NCBI GenBank assembly: GCA_900545755.1
Contig: URAG01000085.1
Span: 1 to 9,027, forward strand
Reading direction: 5' to 3'
Length of the DNA stretch: 9,027 nt
Source of the DNA: an uncultured Cloacibacillus sp.
GTDB lineage: Bacteria > Synergistota > Synergistia > Synergistales > Synergistaceae
Of the stretch, positions 1-6,514 are shown piece by piece. The position numbers were made by a program, and so were the translations under genes. Under the pieces are notes generated by a model. The model was not told the origin of the DNA. It ran no database searches and saw nothing but the letters and a program-made list of their open reading frames with translations. Each line of letters begins with the position of its first letter. The first letter of the stretch is position 1.

Positions 1-2151
1 TTTTCTGTATTCCCTGCACGCAGCTATGCGTCTGTCCCAAGAGTCTTCTTTCTCCCATTTGAAGCCTAATTTGTCGAGTTTGGCTTTGCGTTCCGGCGTC
101 AGTTTTATGCTGGCCCGGCCGGTCTTTTCGTTAACTTCAGTGTGCCGTTTGAGCCATTTGCCGAGAGGGAAGCCGTTTTCGTCGGCGTATGTCGCACTCA
201 CGTTTATATCGCCATGTTTGTCGTAGTAGGCTTTGGCCTGGGCGTAGCCGTATTCCCATTGTTTGGTAAAGGAGTCCTGCCAGTCCATACCTATGGCGTC
301 AAGGCGCTGTATCTGGTCCTGGGTGAGCGGCTGCGCGCCTTTTATTCTGCCATCTCTGGCCTTGCGCATCCTTCTTATCCACGCGCCAACTCTTAGTCCC
401 TCTTTCGTCGTGTATCCGGCGGGGATGTCGAGGTTGCGGTTTTTGACGTAGTATTCGACGCAGGCCTGGTAGTTCTTTTCCCACTGATAGTCGAGTTTGT
501 CCCAGATCATGCCGAGTTTGTCGAGCATAGCTATGCGTTCGTTGGTGAGGTAATAGCCTTTGCGGCCGCTGCGCCATGCGGCGCGGAGGTTGGCTATCCA
601 GCCGCCGATGTCTATGCCGTCTTCGGTCACGTAGTCCGCTTTTATATCTATGTTGCCGTATTCGTATTTGTATTTGCAGAGCGCTCCGTAGTATTTGTCC
701 CATGAGCGGTCGTATTTGCTCTGCCATTCCATGCCTATGGCGTCGAGTTTCGTTATTCTCTCTTCGGTGAGGATTCCCGGTATTTTGCCCGTTCTCACCT
801 GTCTCTGTGTGTTAAGCCACGAGCCTAGGGCGTAGCCTTCGCCTGTTACGTATCTGTTAGGGATGGACAAAGTATGATGCTTTATGTAGTAGTCTTTTGC
901 GACCTGATACATTGCGTCCCATGAAGCTGACAAGGTCTCTTCAAGTTCGCAGAAGAGCTGCCGGCTGTCCCTGGTTTCGTCCGTTATGGTAAATGTCTCG
1001 TTTACAACTCTATCGGGCTGCCCTATGCCTCTATAGTAGTTTATGGCGTCGGTCATTTCCTGCCTGATGGCTGCGACGCTGTAGAGGTTTTCTATGTTGT
1101 TTACAACGTCTATTATGACTGAGTTTTTCTTGCTGCCTGCGGCTAGGGCGCGGCCTATCTGCTGTTTGTAGATGATTGGCGATACGGTAGGGCGAAGGAG
1201 GATTACTCCCGATACCCCGTCTATGTGGACTCCTTCGTTGAGCATATCTATGCAGAGTAGGAGTTTGAGGCGAGACGACCTGTCGTTACGGAAGGAGTCG
1301 AAGGCTTTGGAGGATTCAGCGTCTTCGGAGTAGGCTTTGTAAATGTTGGGATACTCGTCTATGCCCTTGAACCATTCACGTATATGTGTCTCTGTCTCAC
1401 GAAGGTGTTCGACGTTCGAGCAGAAGACTATGTATTTGCCCTGTCTGTCTTTTATGTGCTTCTGGAATATAACGTCCAAGCCCTCTGCGTTCTCTAGCGA
1501 ACGGCGGAGTGCGTCGAGTTTTTTCTGCGCTTCGTCGCGCATGGCTTTGGTCTTCGCCTTGCGGATGCGCGTCTGGTATTTTTCTATGTCCTTAGAGCAT
1601 GAGTATATGGAAAGTACGTATTCCGGAGGCGTTAGGATGCCTCTGACCACGGCTTCGCCTAAGGTCATTTCCGACGCTATGTTCCCGTCGAATAGCTCGT
1701 CGGCCATGTCGCGGTGGTTGTCTAAGTAACGGATGTTAGTGGCGCTCAGTCCAAGTACAGGGGTATGCGGATAGAGAGATAAAAGCCTCTCCACGCCTTT
1801 GCCCCACATCTCTGCTCCGCAGCGGTGGAATTCGTCGAGGATTATGTAGTCCGGCGCGTATTCAGACATGGCATCCGAATCCGCGAGCATGAGCTTCGCG
1901 TAGGTCTGGAACGAGATGTTGTCAAGTTCGACATTGCAGGCGCGTCTGAGGTTTTCTATCTGTGTGCGGAATATGTATTCGCTAGGCGAGAGCCAGAGCA
2001 TGCGCGACGCATGGTTATCCTCCGCGAGCTTAAAGGCGATGAAGGATTTGCCGGTTCCGGTAGGATGTACGACTGCGGCTTTACCACGCTCGGCAAGCAT
2101 GGAGCAGACTTTATCGTATGCAGTTTGGTTGTGCTCGAATAAGTCTATCAC
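1..2151 (-). CDS. Superfamily 2 DEAD/DEAH-type helicase with tandem helicase-associated (HA) modules, 3' end missing
   Basis: The frame is open from the GTG at 2151 to the window edge (717 codons, no stop), so the C-terminus is missing. GTG is chosen because AAGGAGG lies 9 bases upstream and the ATPase fold begins at once. Visible motifs: Walker A HPTGTGKS at residues 29-36, motif II DEFH at 106-109, SAT at 136-138, and the RecA2 motif QQIGRALAA starting at 330. A charged, probably helical linker lies between the two RecA domains (about 165-200). From about residue 411 the protein consists of repeats beginning W-x(3)-Y and closing with LT-x-ERI-x-LD-x-(I/L)GM-x-W. The repeat Trp falls at 411, 484, 557, 632 and 705, a period of 73-75 residues, as in the HA domain family. 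An ATP-dependent nucleic-acid translocase is expected, with the HA modules probably binding DNA. The substrate is unknown. The gene is less GC-rich than the operon at right and starts beyond the 3' end of tRNA-Sec, suggesting acquired DNA. No clear promoter was found. Confidence 0.88.
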   Translation of the reverse strand, partial: MIDLFEHNQTAYDKVCSMLAERGKAAVVHPTGTGKSFIAFKLAEDNHASRMLWLSPSEYIFRTQIENLRRACNVELDNISFQTYAKLMLADSDAMSEYAPDYIILDEFHRCGAEMWGKGVERLLSLYPHTPVLGLSATNIRYLDNHRDMADELFDGNIASEMTLGEAVVRGILTPPEYVLSIYSCSKDIEKYQTRIRKAKTKAMRDEAQKKLDALRRSLENAEGLDVIFQKHIKDRQGKYIVFCSNVEHLRETETHIREWFKGIDEYPNIYKAYSEDAESSKAFDSFRNDRSSRLKLLLCIDMLNEGVHIDGVSGVILLRPTVSPIIYKQQIGRALAAGSKKNSVIIDVVNNIENLYSVAAIRQEMTDAINYYRGIGQPDRVVNETFTITDETRDSRQLFCELEETLSASWDAMYQVAKDYYIKHHTLSIPNRYVTGEGYALGSWLNTQRQVRTGKIPGILTEERITKLDAIGMEWQSKYDRSWDKYYGALCKYKYEYGNIDIKADYVTEDGIDIGGWIANLRAAWRSGRKGYYLTNERIAMLDKLGMIWDKLDYQWEKNYQACVEYYVKNRNLDIPAGYTTKEGLRVGAWIRRMRKARDGRIKGAQPLTQDQIQRLDAIGMDWQDSFTKQWEYGYAQAKAYYDKHGDINVSATYADENGFPLGKWLKRHTEVNEKTGRASIKLTPERKAKLDKLGFKWEKEDSWDRRIAACREYRK

Positions 2152-2264
2152 TGCCAGCCGCCTCCTTCTTTTTCAGTTCTCTCTGTCCTAAGCGGCGAAC
2201 AACCTATACGTTAATCACCGTATCGAGATTGACATTTGAGGCAAGAATTGGCACAATATACAGA

Positions 2265-2286
2265 AGCCAAACAGGTGCCTTTGGCT
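2265..2286. repeat. Inverted repeat, 7-base arms, 8-base spacer
   Basis: AGCCAAA at 2265-2271 is mirrored by TTTGGCT at 2280-2286. It lies about 115-135 bases upstream of the helicase start and has no T-run typical of a terminator. It could be an operator-type dyad or chance. Confidence 0.35.
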
Positions 2287-2330
2287 GTTGTTTAATGCGT
2301 GAAATAAAAGTTCTTGAGAATATATGAAGA

Positions 2331-2358
2331 CGGCGAAAGAGGTATGCTTTTTTCGCCG
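2331..2358. repeat. Inverted repeat, 8-base arms
   Basis: CGGCGAAA at 2331-2338 is mirrored by TTTCGCCG at 2351-2358. On a plus-strand transcript the stem could extend inward to about 12 pairs using G-U pairs. On the minus strand it is followed by a weakly T-rich stretch (TCTTCATATATTC), so a weak second terminator beyond tRNA-Sec is possible. A role as a protein-binding dyad is equally possible. Confidence 0.35.
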
Positions 2359-2460
2359 CGTTGATGCTGTTCACACAGGCAATAATAAAATTAATTTCTT
2401 CATTTACCTGCCACAAATCAACTTTTAAGTTTTTTGCCGCGGAATAAGAGGACTTAGGCA

Positions 2461-2499
2461 AAATAAAAACGGCCCAAAGCATAAATGCTCTGAACCGTT
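2461..2499 (-). terminator. Intrinsic terminator of tRNA-Sec
   Basis: Read on the minus strand, AACGG at 2499-2495 begins a stem of about 15 pairs (several G-U) that folds around the ATTTAT region and ends with CCGTT at 2472-2468. It is followed directly by a T-rich run (TTTTTATTT, 2469-2461). The stem starts 10 bases after the tRNA CCA, fitting a monocistronic tRNA transcript. Confidence 0.85.
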
Positions 2500-2508
2500 G
2501 AAATTGCT

Positions 2509-2605
2509 TGGCGGAGGCGTGTAGGAATCGAACCTACCAGAGCAGCTTCTAACCACTCTCACCGGATTTGAAGTCCGGGCCCAGCACCAGCTGAAACGCA
2601 CCTCC
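2509..2605 (-). tRNA. selC: tRNA-Sec (anticodon UCA), selenocysteine tRNA
   Basis: The 97-base minus-strand sequence has the special features of bacterial tRNA-Sec. The acceptor stem starts GGAGGTGC and pairs with ACGCCTCC (seven pairs and a C-A mismatch at pair 8), followed by discriminator G and an encoded CCA. The D-stem can form six pairs around a TGGT loop. The anticodon stem CCGGA/TCCGG encloses loop CTTCAAA, with anticodon TCA in the 34-36 positions. There is a long variable arm (AGAG...CTCT). The T-arm is GTAGG-TTCGATT-CCTAC. The tRNA is charged with serine, converted to selenocysteyl-tRNA by SelA and delivered to UGA codons by SelB; neither gene is in the window. The 3' end points left, towards the helicase gene. 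selC is a known integration target for islands in enterobacteria. Confidence 0.96.
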
Positions 2606-2621
2606 ACGAGATGACTGGTAC

Positions 2622-2650
2622 AGTTTATCAGAAATAGCGTCCGTTCGCAA
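2622..2650 (-). promoter_or_regulatory. Sigma70-type promoter of tRNA-Sec
   Basis: On the minus strand, -35 TTGCGA (2650-2645) and -10 TAAACT (2627-2622) are separated by exactly 17 bases. The -10 ends 16 bases before the mature tRNA 5' end, leaving room for a short leader removed by RNase P. Prediction by consensus only. Confidence 0.65.
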
Positions 2651-2738
2651 GAAACTGCGGCGTTCTACCGGCTGCGGCCTTTCGGCGCATTTGCATGGCC
2701 GCGCTGGCTTTTACCGCGCACCTGACATTTCTGTTTTT

Positions 2739-3329
2739 TCACGCGGCTTCAATCCATCGTTTGAAGGTGCCGCGGTCTACGCGGAGCTGGCGGGCGGCTC
2801 CGCGCGCTGAGATCTCGCCGTTTTCCCATGCGATTTTCAAAATTTCAAAGTCTTCTGGGCGTTCCTTCGGCCTTCTGCCGAAGCGGACGCCGCGGGCGAG
2901 GGCGGCGGCTATTCCTTCGGCCTGGCGCTGGCGGATGAAGGCGCGCTCCGTCTCCGCGACGTAGCTGAGGAGCTGGAGCACTATGTCGGCGATGACGACG
3001 CCGGTCAGGTCGCGGCTCTGGCGCGTGTCGAGCAGCGGCATGTCGAGGACCACTATCTCGGCGTGGTTTTTCTTCGTGAGCGTCCGCCATTGCTCTAGTA
3101 TCTCCGTGTAGTTGCGTCCGAGGCGGTCTATGCTTTTAACGACGAGGGTGTCGCCGCGGCGTAGTTTCTGAACTAGGCGCTTGTAGCCTCCGCGCTCAAA
3201 ATCTTTGCCGGACTGGCGGTCGAGGTAGATGTTTTCCTCCGGGACGCCGTATTCGACCATCGCGGCGCGCTGGCGTTCTTCGTTCTGATCTCTCGACGAT
3301 ACTCTGATGTAGGCGTATTGTCTGCACAT
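2739..3329 (-). CDS. Small serine recombinase (resolvase/invertase family)
   Basis: A 196-residue protein, the usual size for Tn3-resolvase/DNA-invertase-type enzymes. It catalyses site-specific strand exchange through a 5'-phosphoserine intermediate. Visible: N-terminal YIRVSSRDQ with the nucleophile Ser expected at residue 11 (after Arg9), the DRLGRN motif with Arg69 and Arg72, the long E-helix region around 120-145, and a C-terminal helix-turn-helix (about 160-196, GEISARGAARQLRVDRGTFK) that would bind a dyad site. The ATG is supported by GGGAGG 8 bases upstream. It is alone: no transposase or partner transposon gene is adjacent. It lies between tRNA-Sec and the terminator of the nucleoside phosphorylase operon, and its composition is GC-rich like the operon, so it may be a long-term resident. 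Its substrate (inversion, resolution or integration) cannot be decided from sequence. Confidence 0.93.
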   Translation of the reverse strand: MCRQYAYIRVSSRDQNEERQRAAMVEYGVPEENIYLDRQSGKDFERGGYKRLVQKLRRGDTLVVKSIDRLGRNYTEILEQWRTLTKKNHAEIVVLDMPLLDTRQSRDLTGVVIADIVLQLLSYVAETERAFIRQRQAEGIAAALARGVRFGRRPKERPEDFEILKIAWENGEISARGAARQLRVDRGTFKRWIEAA

Positions 3330-3337
3330 TTTCGTTT

Positions 3338-3380
3338 CCTCCCGTGTGATAGAAATGCGTCGTTCTATTATGTCGGGAGG
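3338..3380. repeat. Two-part inverted repeat covering the recombinase Shine-Dalgarno
   Basis: The outer arms CCTCCCG (3338-3344) and CGGGAGG (3374-3380) and the inner arms ATAGAA (3349-3354) and TTCTAT (3363-3368) share nearly the same centre (about 3359). Read on the minus strand, the right-hand outer arm is the CGGGAGG Shine-Dalgarno of the recombinase. It could be a binding/crossover site for the recombinase, an autoregulatory operator, or an RNA hairpin hiding the ribosome binding site. Confidence 0.7.
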
Positions 3381-3395
3381 CTACGGCATTTGCGC
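3367..3395 (-). promoter_or_regulatory. Weak candidate promoter of the serine recombinase
   Basis: A good -10, CATAAT (3372-3367, minus strand), lies 17 bases from a poor -35, GCGCAA (3395-3390). The -10 sits inside the inverted repeat, so a protein bound there would block it. The -35 is weak, so this is tentative. Confidence 0.25.
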
Positions 3396-3410
3396 CGCCG
3401 TATGCGCATA

Positions 3411-3454
3411 AAAAGGCGGCGCGCCTGAAAGTTTTCCGCGCGCGCCGCTTTTTT
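3411..3454 (-). terminator. Intrinsic terminator of the nucleoside phosphorylase operon (possibly bidirectional)
   Basis: GCGGCGCGC (3416-3424) pairs perfectly with GCGCGCCGC (3440-3448) around a 15-base loop. The hairpin is flanked by AAAA on the left (a U-run on minus-strand RNA) and TTTTTT on the right. It begins about 13 bases after the pdp stop codon. The symmetry could also stop plus-strand transcripts. Confidence 0.88.
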
Positions 3455-3466
3455 CTCAAATTAGGG

Positions 3467-4774
3467 CTAGAAAACGTAATCGACGATAAGTTTCGGTTTT
3501 TCCGCCGTTTCAGAGACTTTCCAGCAACCGTCGAGGTATTTAAGCGCCTCGGCCAGCTTAGCCTCGTCGTTGTAATGTATCTCGATGACTGTGTCGCCTT
3601 TGTACACGGCGTCGCCTATCTTGGCTTTGAGCCGTATCGCGGCGGAATGGTCGATTTTGTCGCCGAGCTTCATGCGTCCTCCGCCGAGCGCGCGGAGCGC
3701 TTCGCCTATCGGACGCGCGCGGAGCTCGGATATTACGCCGTCTCTGACGCTTTTTATCTCGAAGCGCTTCGACGCCTGCGGCAGTATTTTGAGCGGGCTG
3801 CGGACGACTTCTGCATCGCCGCCCTGCGCCGCTATTACCTCGCCGAATTTAGCATGCGCCCGCCCGTCGTCGAGGGCTTTTTTCGCGCGTTCCGCGCCTT
3901 CTTCTCCGTCTTTCGCTATCCCGGCGACGGCGAGCATGAGGCCGCAGAGCGCGACGCAGAGCTCCCGCGTGTCGGCCGGGCCGCGGCCGTCTAGTACTTC
4001 GATCGCTTCGTAAACTTCCGCTGCGTTGCCTACCCATTCGCCTAGCGGCTGTTCCATGCTTGTTATCGCGGCGACGCTTTCGCGTCCGAATTTTTTCGCG
4101 AGCGCCACGAGTTCGCGGGCCAGCTCGCGCGCCTCGCCCTCGCTCCGCATGAAGGCACCGTCGCCGTATTTTACGTCGAAGACAAAGCCGGACGCGCCGC
4201 CGACGAGCTTTTTACTGACGATGCTCGCGGCTATAAGCTGCACCATTGAGACGGTAGCCGTCACGTCGCGCAGCGCGTAAAACTTGCCTTCTGCGGGGGC
4301 GAGCCGCCTGGAATGGCCAGATATGGCGCATCCTATCCTTTTCATCTGAGAAACGAATTCGTCCGGTTCAAGGTGCATGCGCATTCCAGGTATGGATTCA
4401 AGTTTGTCCACTGTGCCGCCTGTGAAGCCGAGCCCCGGGCCGGACAGCTTCGAGACGTGCGCTCCACATGCTGCGGCGAGCGGCAGCAGGACTAGCGTCG
4501 TTTTGTCTCCCACTCCGCCGGTGCTGTGTTTGTCAACGACACGCATATCCGGCGGGAAAGAATACGTATCGCCTGATTTCGCAAGCGCCTCGGTGTAGTA
4601 TTCAAGTTCGTCGCCGTCAAGGCCGCGGAAGTAGACGGCCATGAGCCACGCCGACGTCTGATAGTCCGGCACGCTTCCGTCCATGACGCCGCGGATGAGC
4701 GAGTCGAAATCGGCCTTTGTATGGCGGCCTCCGTCGCGTTTTTTCTCTATGAAGTCGATCATATTGAACATCAT
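3467..4774 (-). CDS. pdp: Pyrimidine-nucleoside (thymidine) phosphorylase
   Basis: Phosphorolysis of uridine/thymidine to free base and (deoxy)ribose 1-phosphate in cytosolic pyrimidine salvage. The start is set at the ATG whose last bases overlap the punA stop (ATGA), with GGAGG 7 bases upstream. This gives 435 residues, close to the usual length; an upstream in-frame ATG at 4828 lies inside punA and is less likely. Visible: an N-terminal helical domain, KHSTGGVGDK at 82-91 (phosphate contacts Lys82, Ser84), SGPGLGFTGGTVDKLESIPGM from 111 (Ser111, Thr121), YALRDVT with Arg169, and AASIVSKK with Ser184 and Lys188. The last three line up with Arg171, Ser186 and Lys190 of E. coli DeoA. The family signature normally reads SGRG; here it is SGPG (Pro113). 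KYGDGAFM also replaces the more usual KVGSGAFM. It is the last gene of the operon. deoA-type and pdp-type activities cannot be separated by eye. Confidence 0.93.
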   Translation of the reverse strand: MMFNMIDFIEKKRDGGRHTKADFDSLIRGVMDGSVPDYQTSAWLMAVYFRGLDGDELEYYTEALAKSGDTYSFPPDMRVVDKHSTGGVGDKTTLVLLPLAAACGAHVSKLSGPGLGFTGGTVDKLESIPGMRMHLEPDEFVSQMKRIGCAISGHSRRLAPAEGKFYALRDVTATVSMVQLIAASIVSKKLVGGASGFVFDVKYGDGAFMRSEGEARELARELVALAKKFGRESVAAITSMEQPLGEWVGNAAEVYEAIEVLDGRGPADTRELCVALCGLMLAVAGIAKDGEEGAERAKKALDDGRAHAKFGEVIAAQGGDAEVVRSPLKILPQASKRFEIKSVRDGVISELRARPIGEALRALGGGRMKLGDKIDHSAAIRLKAKIGDAVYKGDTVIEIHYNDEAKLAEALKYLDGCWKVSETAEKPKLIVDYVF

Positions 4775-5595
4775 AATTCGGCCTCCGAAAGAAACCGTTC
4801 TATGAGGCGGGACACGTTGCCGCCGCACTTTTCCATCACCCCAAGGACTTCCGTGTGCGTCAGCTTCTCGGACGTGATGCCGGCGGCGTAGTTTGCGGCG
4901 CAGGATATTCCGAGGACGCGGACGCCCATATGGTTCGCGACGAGCACTTCGGGCACGGTGGACATGCCGACCATGTCCGCGCCCATGATGCGCGCCATGC
5001 GCACTTCGGCCGGAGTTTCAAACGACGGTCCGCTGAAAGCCATGTAGACGCCTTTTTTGAGCTCGATGTTCTCTTCTTGCGCCGCGCGTTCAAGCGTCTC
5101 TATGAATTTTTTGTCGTAAGCTTCGGTCATGTCTGGGAAGCGTACTCCCCATTTATCGTTGTTGACGCCCGCGAGCGGGTTGACGCCCATGAAGTTGATG
5201 TGATCCGTTATCGCGGCTATAGTGCCGGGGCTGAAGCCAAGGTTTACGCCGCCAGAGGCGTTCGTCGCAACGAGCGCCTTGACGCCGAGACAGGCGAGGA
5301 CGCGCGTCGGGAAAGTCACCTCCTGCATGTTGTAGCCCTCGTAATAATGGACGCGTCCCTGCATCGCAGCGACAGCCTTGCCGCCGAGGCGGCCCAGCAC
5401 GAGACGGCCCGCGTGGCCCGGAGCTGTGGAACGCGGCCAGTAGGGTATCTCGTCGTATGGGATGACCTGCGGATCTTCTATGCTATCCGCGGCGCGCCCG
5501 AGGCCAGAGCCAAGTATGACGGCGGCCTCCGGCCTGACGGCGGTTTTCTTTTCAATGTATTTGAGCGCCTCTTCGACTTTGTCCCAGTAGTACAT
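4771..5595 (-). CDS. punA: Purine nucleoside phosphorylase, trimeric (inosine/guanosine type)
   Basis: Cytosolic purine salvage enzyme splitting inosine and guanosine (ribo or deoxy) with phosphate. The 274-residue length matches the trimeric family. Visible: GSGLG at 29-33 (phosphate loop), GHAG with His61, GRVHYYEGY at 80-88 (Arg81, His83, Tyr85), TNASGG at 111-116, GPSFETPAE at 189-197 with the base-binding Glu193, MSTVPE at 211-216, and Asn235 in SCAANYAAGI. Glu193 and Asn235 correspond to Glu201 and Asn243 of the human enzyme, pointing to 6-oxopurines rather than methylthioadenosine. The ATG has AAGGAGG 7 bases upstream, 13 bases after the xer stop. The stop overlaps the pdp start by ATGA, so the two phosphorylases should be translationally coupled. 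Phosphopentomutase (deoB), which lies between xerD and punA in Bacillus, is absent here. Confidence 0.95.
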   Translation of the reverse strand: MYYWDKVEEALKYIEKKTAVRPEAAVILGSGLGRAADSIEDPQVIPYDEIPYWPRSTAPGHAGRLVLGRLGGKAVAAMQGRVHYYEGYNMQEVTFPTRVLACLGVKALVATNASGGVNLGFSPGTIAAITDHINFMGVNPLAGVNNDKWGVRFPDMTEAYDKKFIETLERAAQEENIELKKGVYMAFSGPSFETPAEVRMARIMGADMVGMSTVPEVLVANHMGVRVLGISCAANYAAGITSEKLTHTEVLGVMEKCGGNVSRLIERFLSEAEL

Positions 5596-5608
5596 CGCGT
5601 TTCCTCCT

Positions 5609-6514
5609 TTACTTTGCGCGCGGGTGGTATTGGTCGTAGTAGTCGCGCAGGCTTAAATCAAGATGCGTGTATTTTTCTGTTGTCATTATCGAGCTGTGGC
5701 CGAGAAGCTCCTGGAGCGTCCTCTGGTCCATGCCGTTGCGGATGAGGACCGTAGCGAAGGTATGGCGCAGGATATGTGGATGGAGCCTGCTTTTCGGCAC
5801 TCCGGCGGCGAGGCCGCGTTTGTGCAGGATGACCCAGAGCGTCTCCCGGTGCAGCTGGTTGCCGCTGCGCGAGAGGAAGAGCCATTCAGCCTTGTGTTTG
5901 TCGAGCTGCGGACGGTATTTTTCTATATATTCGCCGACGGCGCGTCGCGCGGCCCCGATGTACGGAATCACGCGCTCTTTGTCGCCCTTGCCGCGCGCGT
6001 ATAGTATGCCGCTGCCCGGGTCGAGGTCGCGCAGCCGCAGGCCGCAGAGCTCCGAGGCGCGCATTCCCGCGCCGTAAGCGAGCTCTATGTAGGCGCGGTC
6101 GCGCTTGCCGAGCGCCGTGCCGTCCTCGCAGGCGTTGATTATCCGCTGAAGTTCGTTCTCGTTGAGTATTTCGGGAAGTTTTTCCTCACGTGACGGAAGC
6201 GGCGCGAGGCGCGGCACCTTGTCGGTCATTCCGTCGTATTGAAGGAATTTTGCGAACGAGCGCAGAACCGCGCCGAGGCGCTGTACCGAGCTTTTTTTGC
6301 GCCCTTCCGTCCCGGCTTCGAGCAGGAAACGCGAGACGGCGTCAACCTGTACGTCGAGCGGGTCGCGCTCATTCCTGCGGCACCACGCCGTCCATATAGA
6401 AAGGTCGGACAGGTACGCGCGCTTAGTATTTTCGCTGCATGCACGCTCGAGCTTTATGTAATCGCCGAATCTTTCGGCGGTTCTTCCAAATTCATCACCC
6501 GCGGCGGGAATCAT
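5609..6514 (-). CDS. xerD: Tyrosine recombinase XerC/XerD type
   Basis: A 301-residue, full-length Xer-type recombinase, expected to resolve chromosome dimers at dif with FtsK. The N-terminal SAM-like core-binding domain spans about 10-95; the catalytic domain has the complete set: Arg152 (AGMRASELCGL), Lys176 (GKGDKE), His247 and Arg250 (HPHILRHTFAT), His273 (LLGHSS) and the nucleophile Tyr282 (TTEKYTHLD). The start ATG overlaps the preceding Nudix stop (ATGA), with GGAAGG 7 bases upstream. The nudF-xer-punA order matches the B. subtilis ripX neighbourhood, which argues for the housekeeping XerD rather than a phage integrase. XerC versus XerD cannot be settled by eye; the symbol rests on context. 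Confidence 0.88.
   Translation of the reverse strand: MIPAAGDEFGRTAERFGDYIKLERACSENTKRAYLSDLSIWTAWCRRNERDPLDVQVDAVSRFLLEAGTEGRKKSSVQRLGAVLRSFAKFLQYDGMTDKVPRLAPLPSREEKLPEILNENELQRIINACEDGTALGKRDRAYIELAYGAGMRASELCGLRLRDLDPGSGILYARGKGDKERVIPYIGAARRAVGEYIEKYRPQLDKHKAEWLFLSRSGNQLHRETLWVILHKRGLAAGVPKSRLHPHILRHTFATVLIRNGMDQRTLQELLGHSSIMTTEKYTHLDLSLRDYYDQYHPRAK

Larger units (their letters stand above)
2152..2508. other. AT-rich intergenic gap between tRNA-Sec and the helicase gene
   Basis: This 357-base stretch is clearly more AT-rich than both flanks. It contains the tRNA-Sec terminator at its right end, two short inverted repeats (2265-2286 and 2331-2358) and the helicase Shine-Dalgarno at its left end. 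Open frames exist on both strands, the longest being 92 codons on the minus strand (2482-2204). That frame would start inside the tRNA terminator hairpin, has no Shine-Dalgarno and resembles no family I recognise. I see no supported gene here. Its position directly beyond the 3' end of a tRNA makes it the likely junction of any integrated element. Confidence 0.6.

Noticed and set aside
299..727. 142-codon open frame on the minus strand
   Set aside because: Out-of-frame shadow inside the helicase HA region, very rich in Arg, Gln and His.
1..921. CRISPR-like or DNA-level tandem repeats
   Set aside because: The periodicity (about 219 bases) is visible only in the protein; the DNA of the HA modules is too diverged to be a direct nucleotide repeat. 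No CRISPR array was seen anywhere.
2229..2260. Plus-strand promoter-like TTGACA followed by an AATATA-type -10
   Set aside because: The -35 is perfect but the -10 is poor at any allowed spacing, and no plus-strand gene follows.
2204..2482. 92-codon open frame on the minus strand in the AT-rich gap
   Set aside because: Its ATG lies in the tRNA-Sec terminator hairpin, there is no Shine-Dalgarno, and the protein shows no recognisable family motif.
2671..2705. Hairpin GCGGCC/GGCCGC as a terminator for the serine recombinase
   Set aside because: Short stem with a long loop and no following U-run on either strand.
4855..5745. 296-codon open frame on the plus strand
   Set aside because: It is antisense to punA, whose catalytic motifs are complete. 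Long reverse frames are expected in GC-rich genes, and this one has no recognisable domain.
5609..6514. Tyrosine recombinase as the integrase of a tRNA-Sec island
   Set aside because: It sits in the conserved nudF-xer-punA housekeeping order with coupled start and stop codons, far from the tRNA, and has Xer length and motifs.
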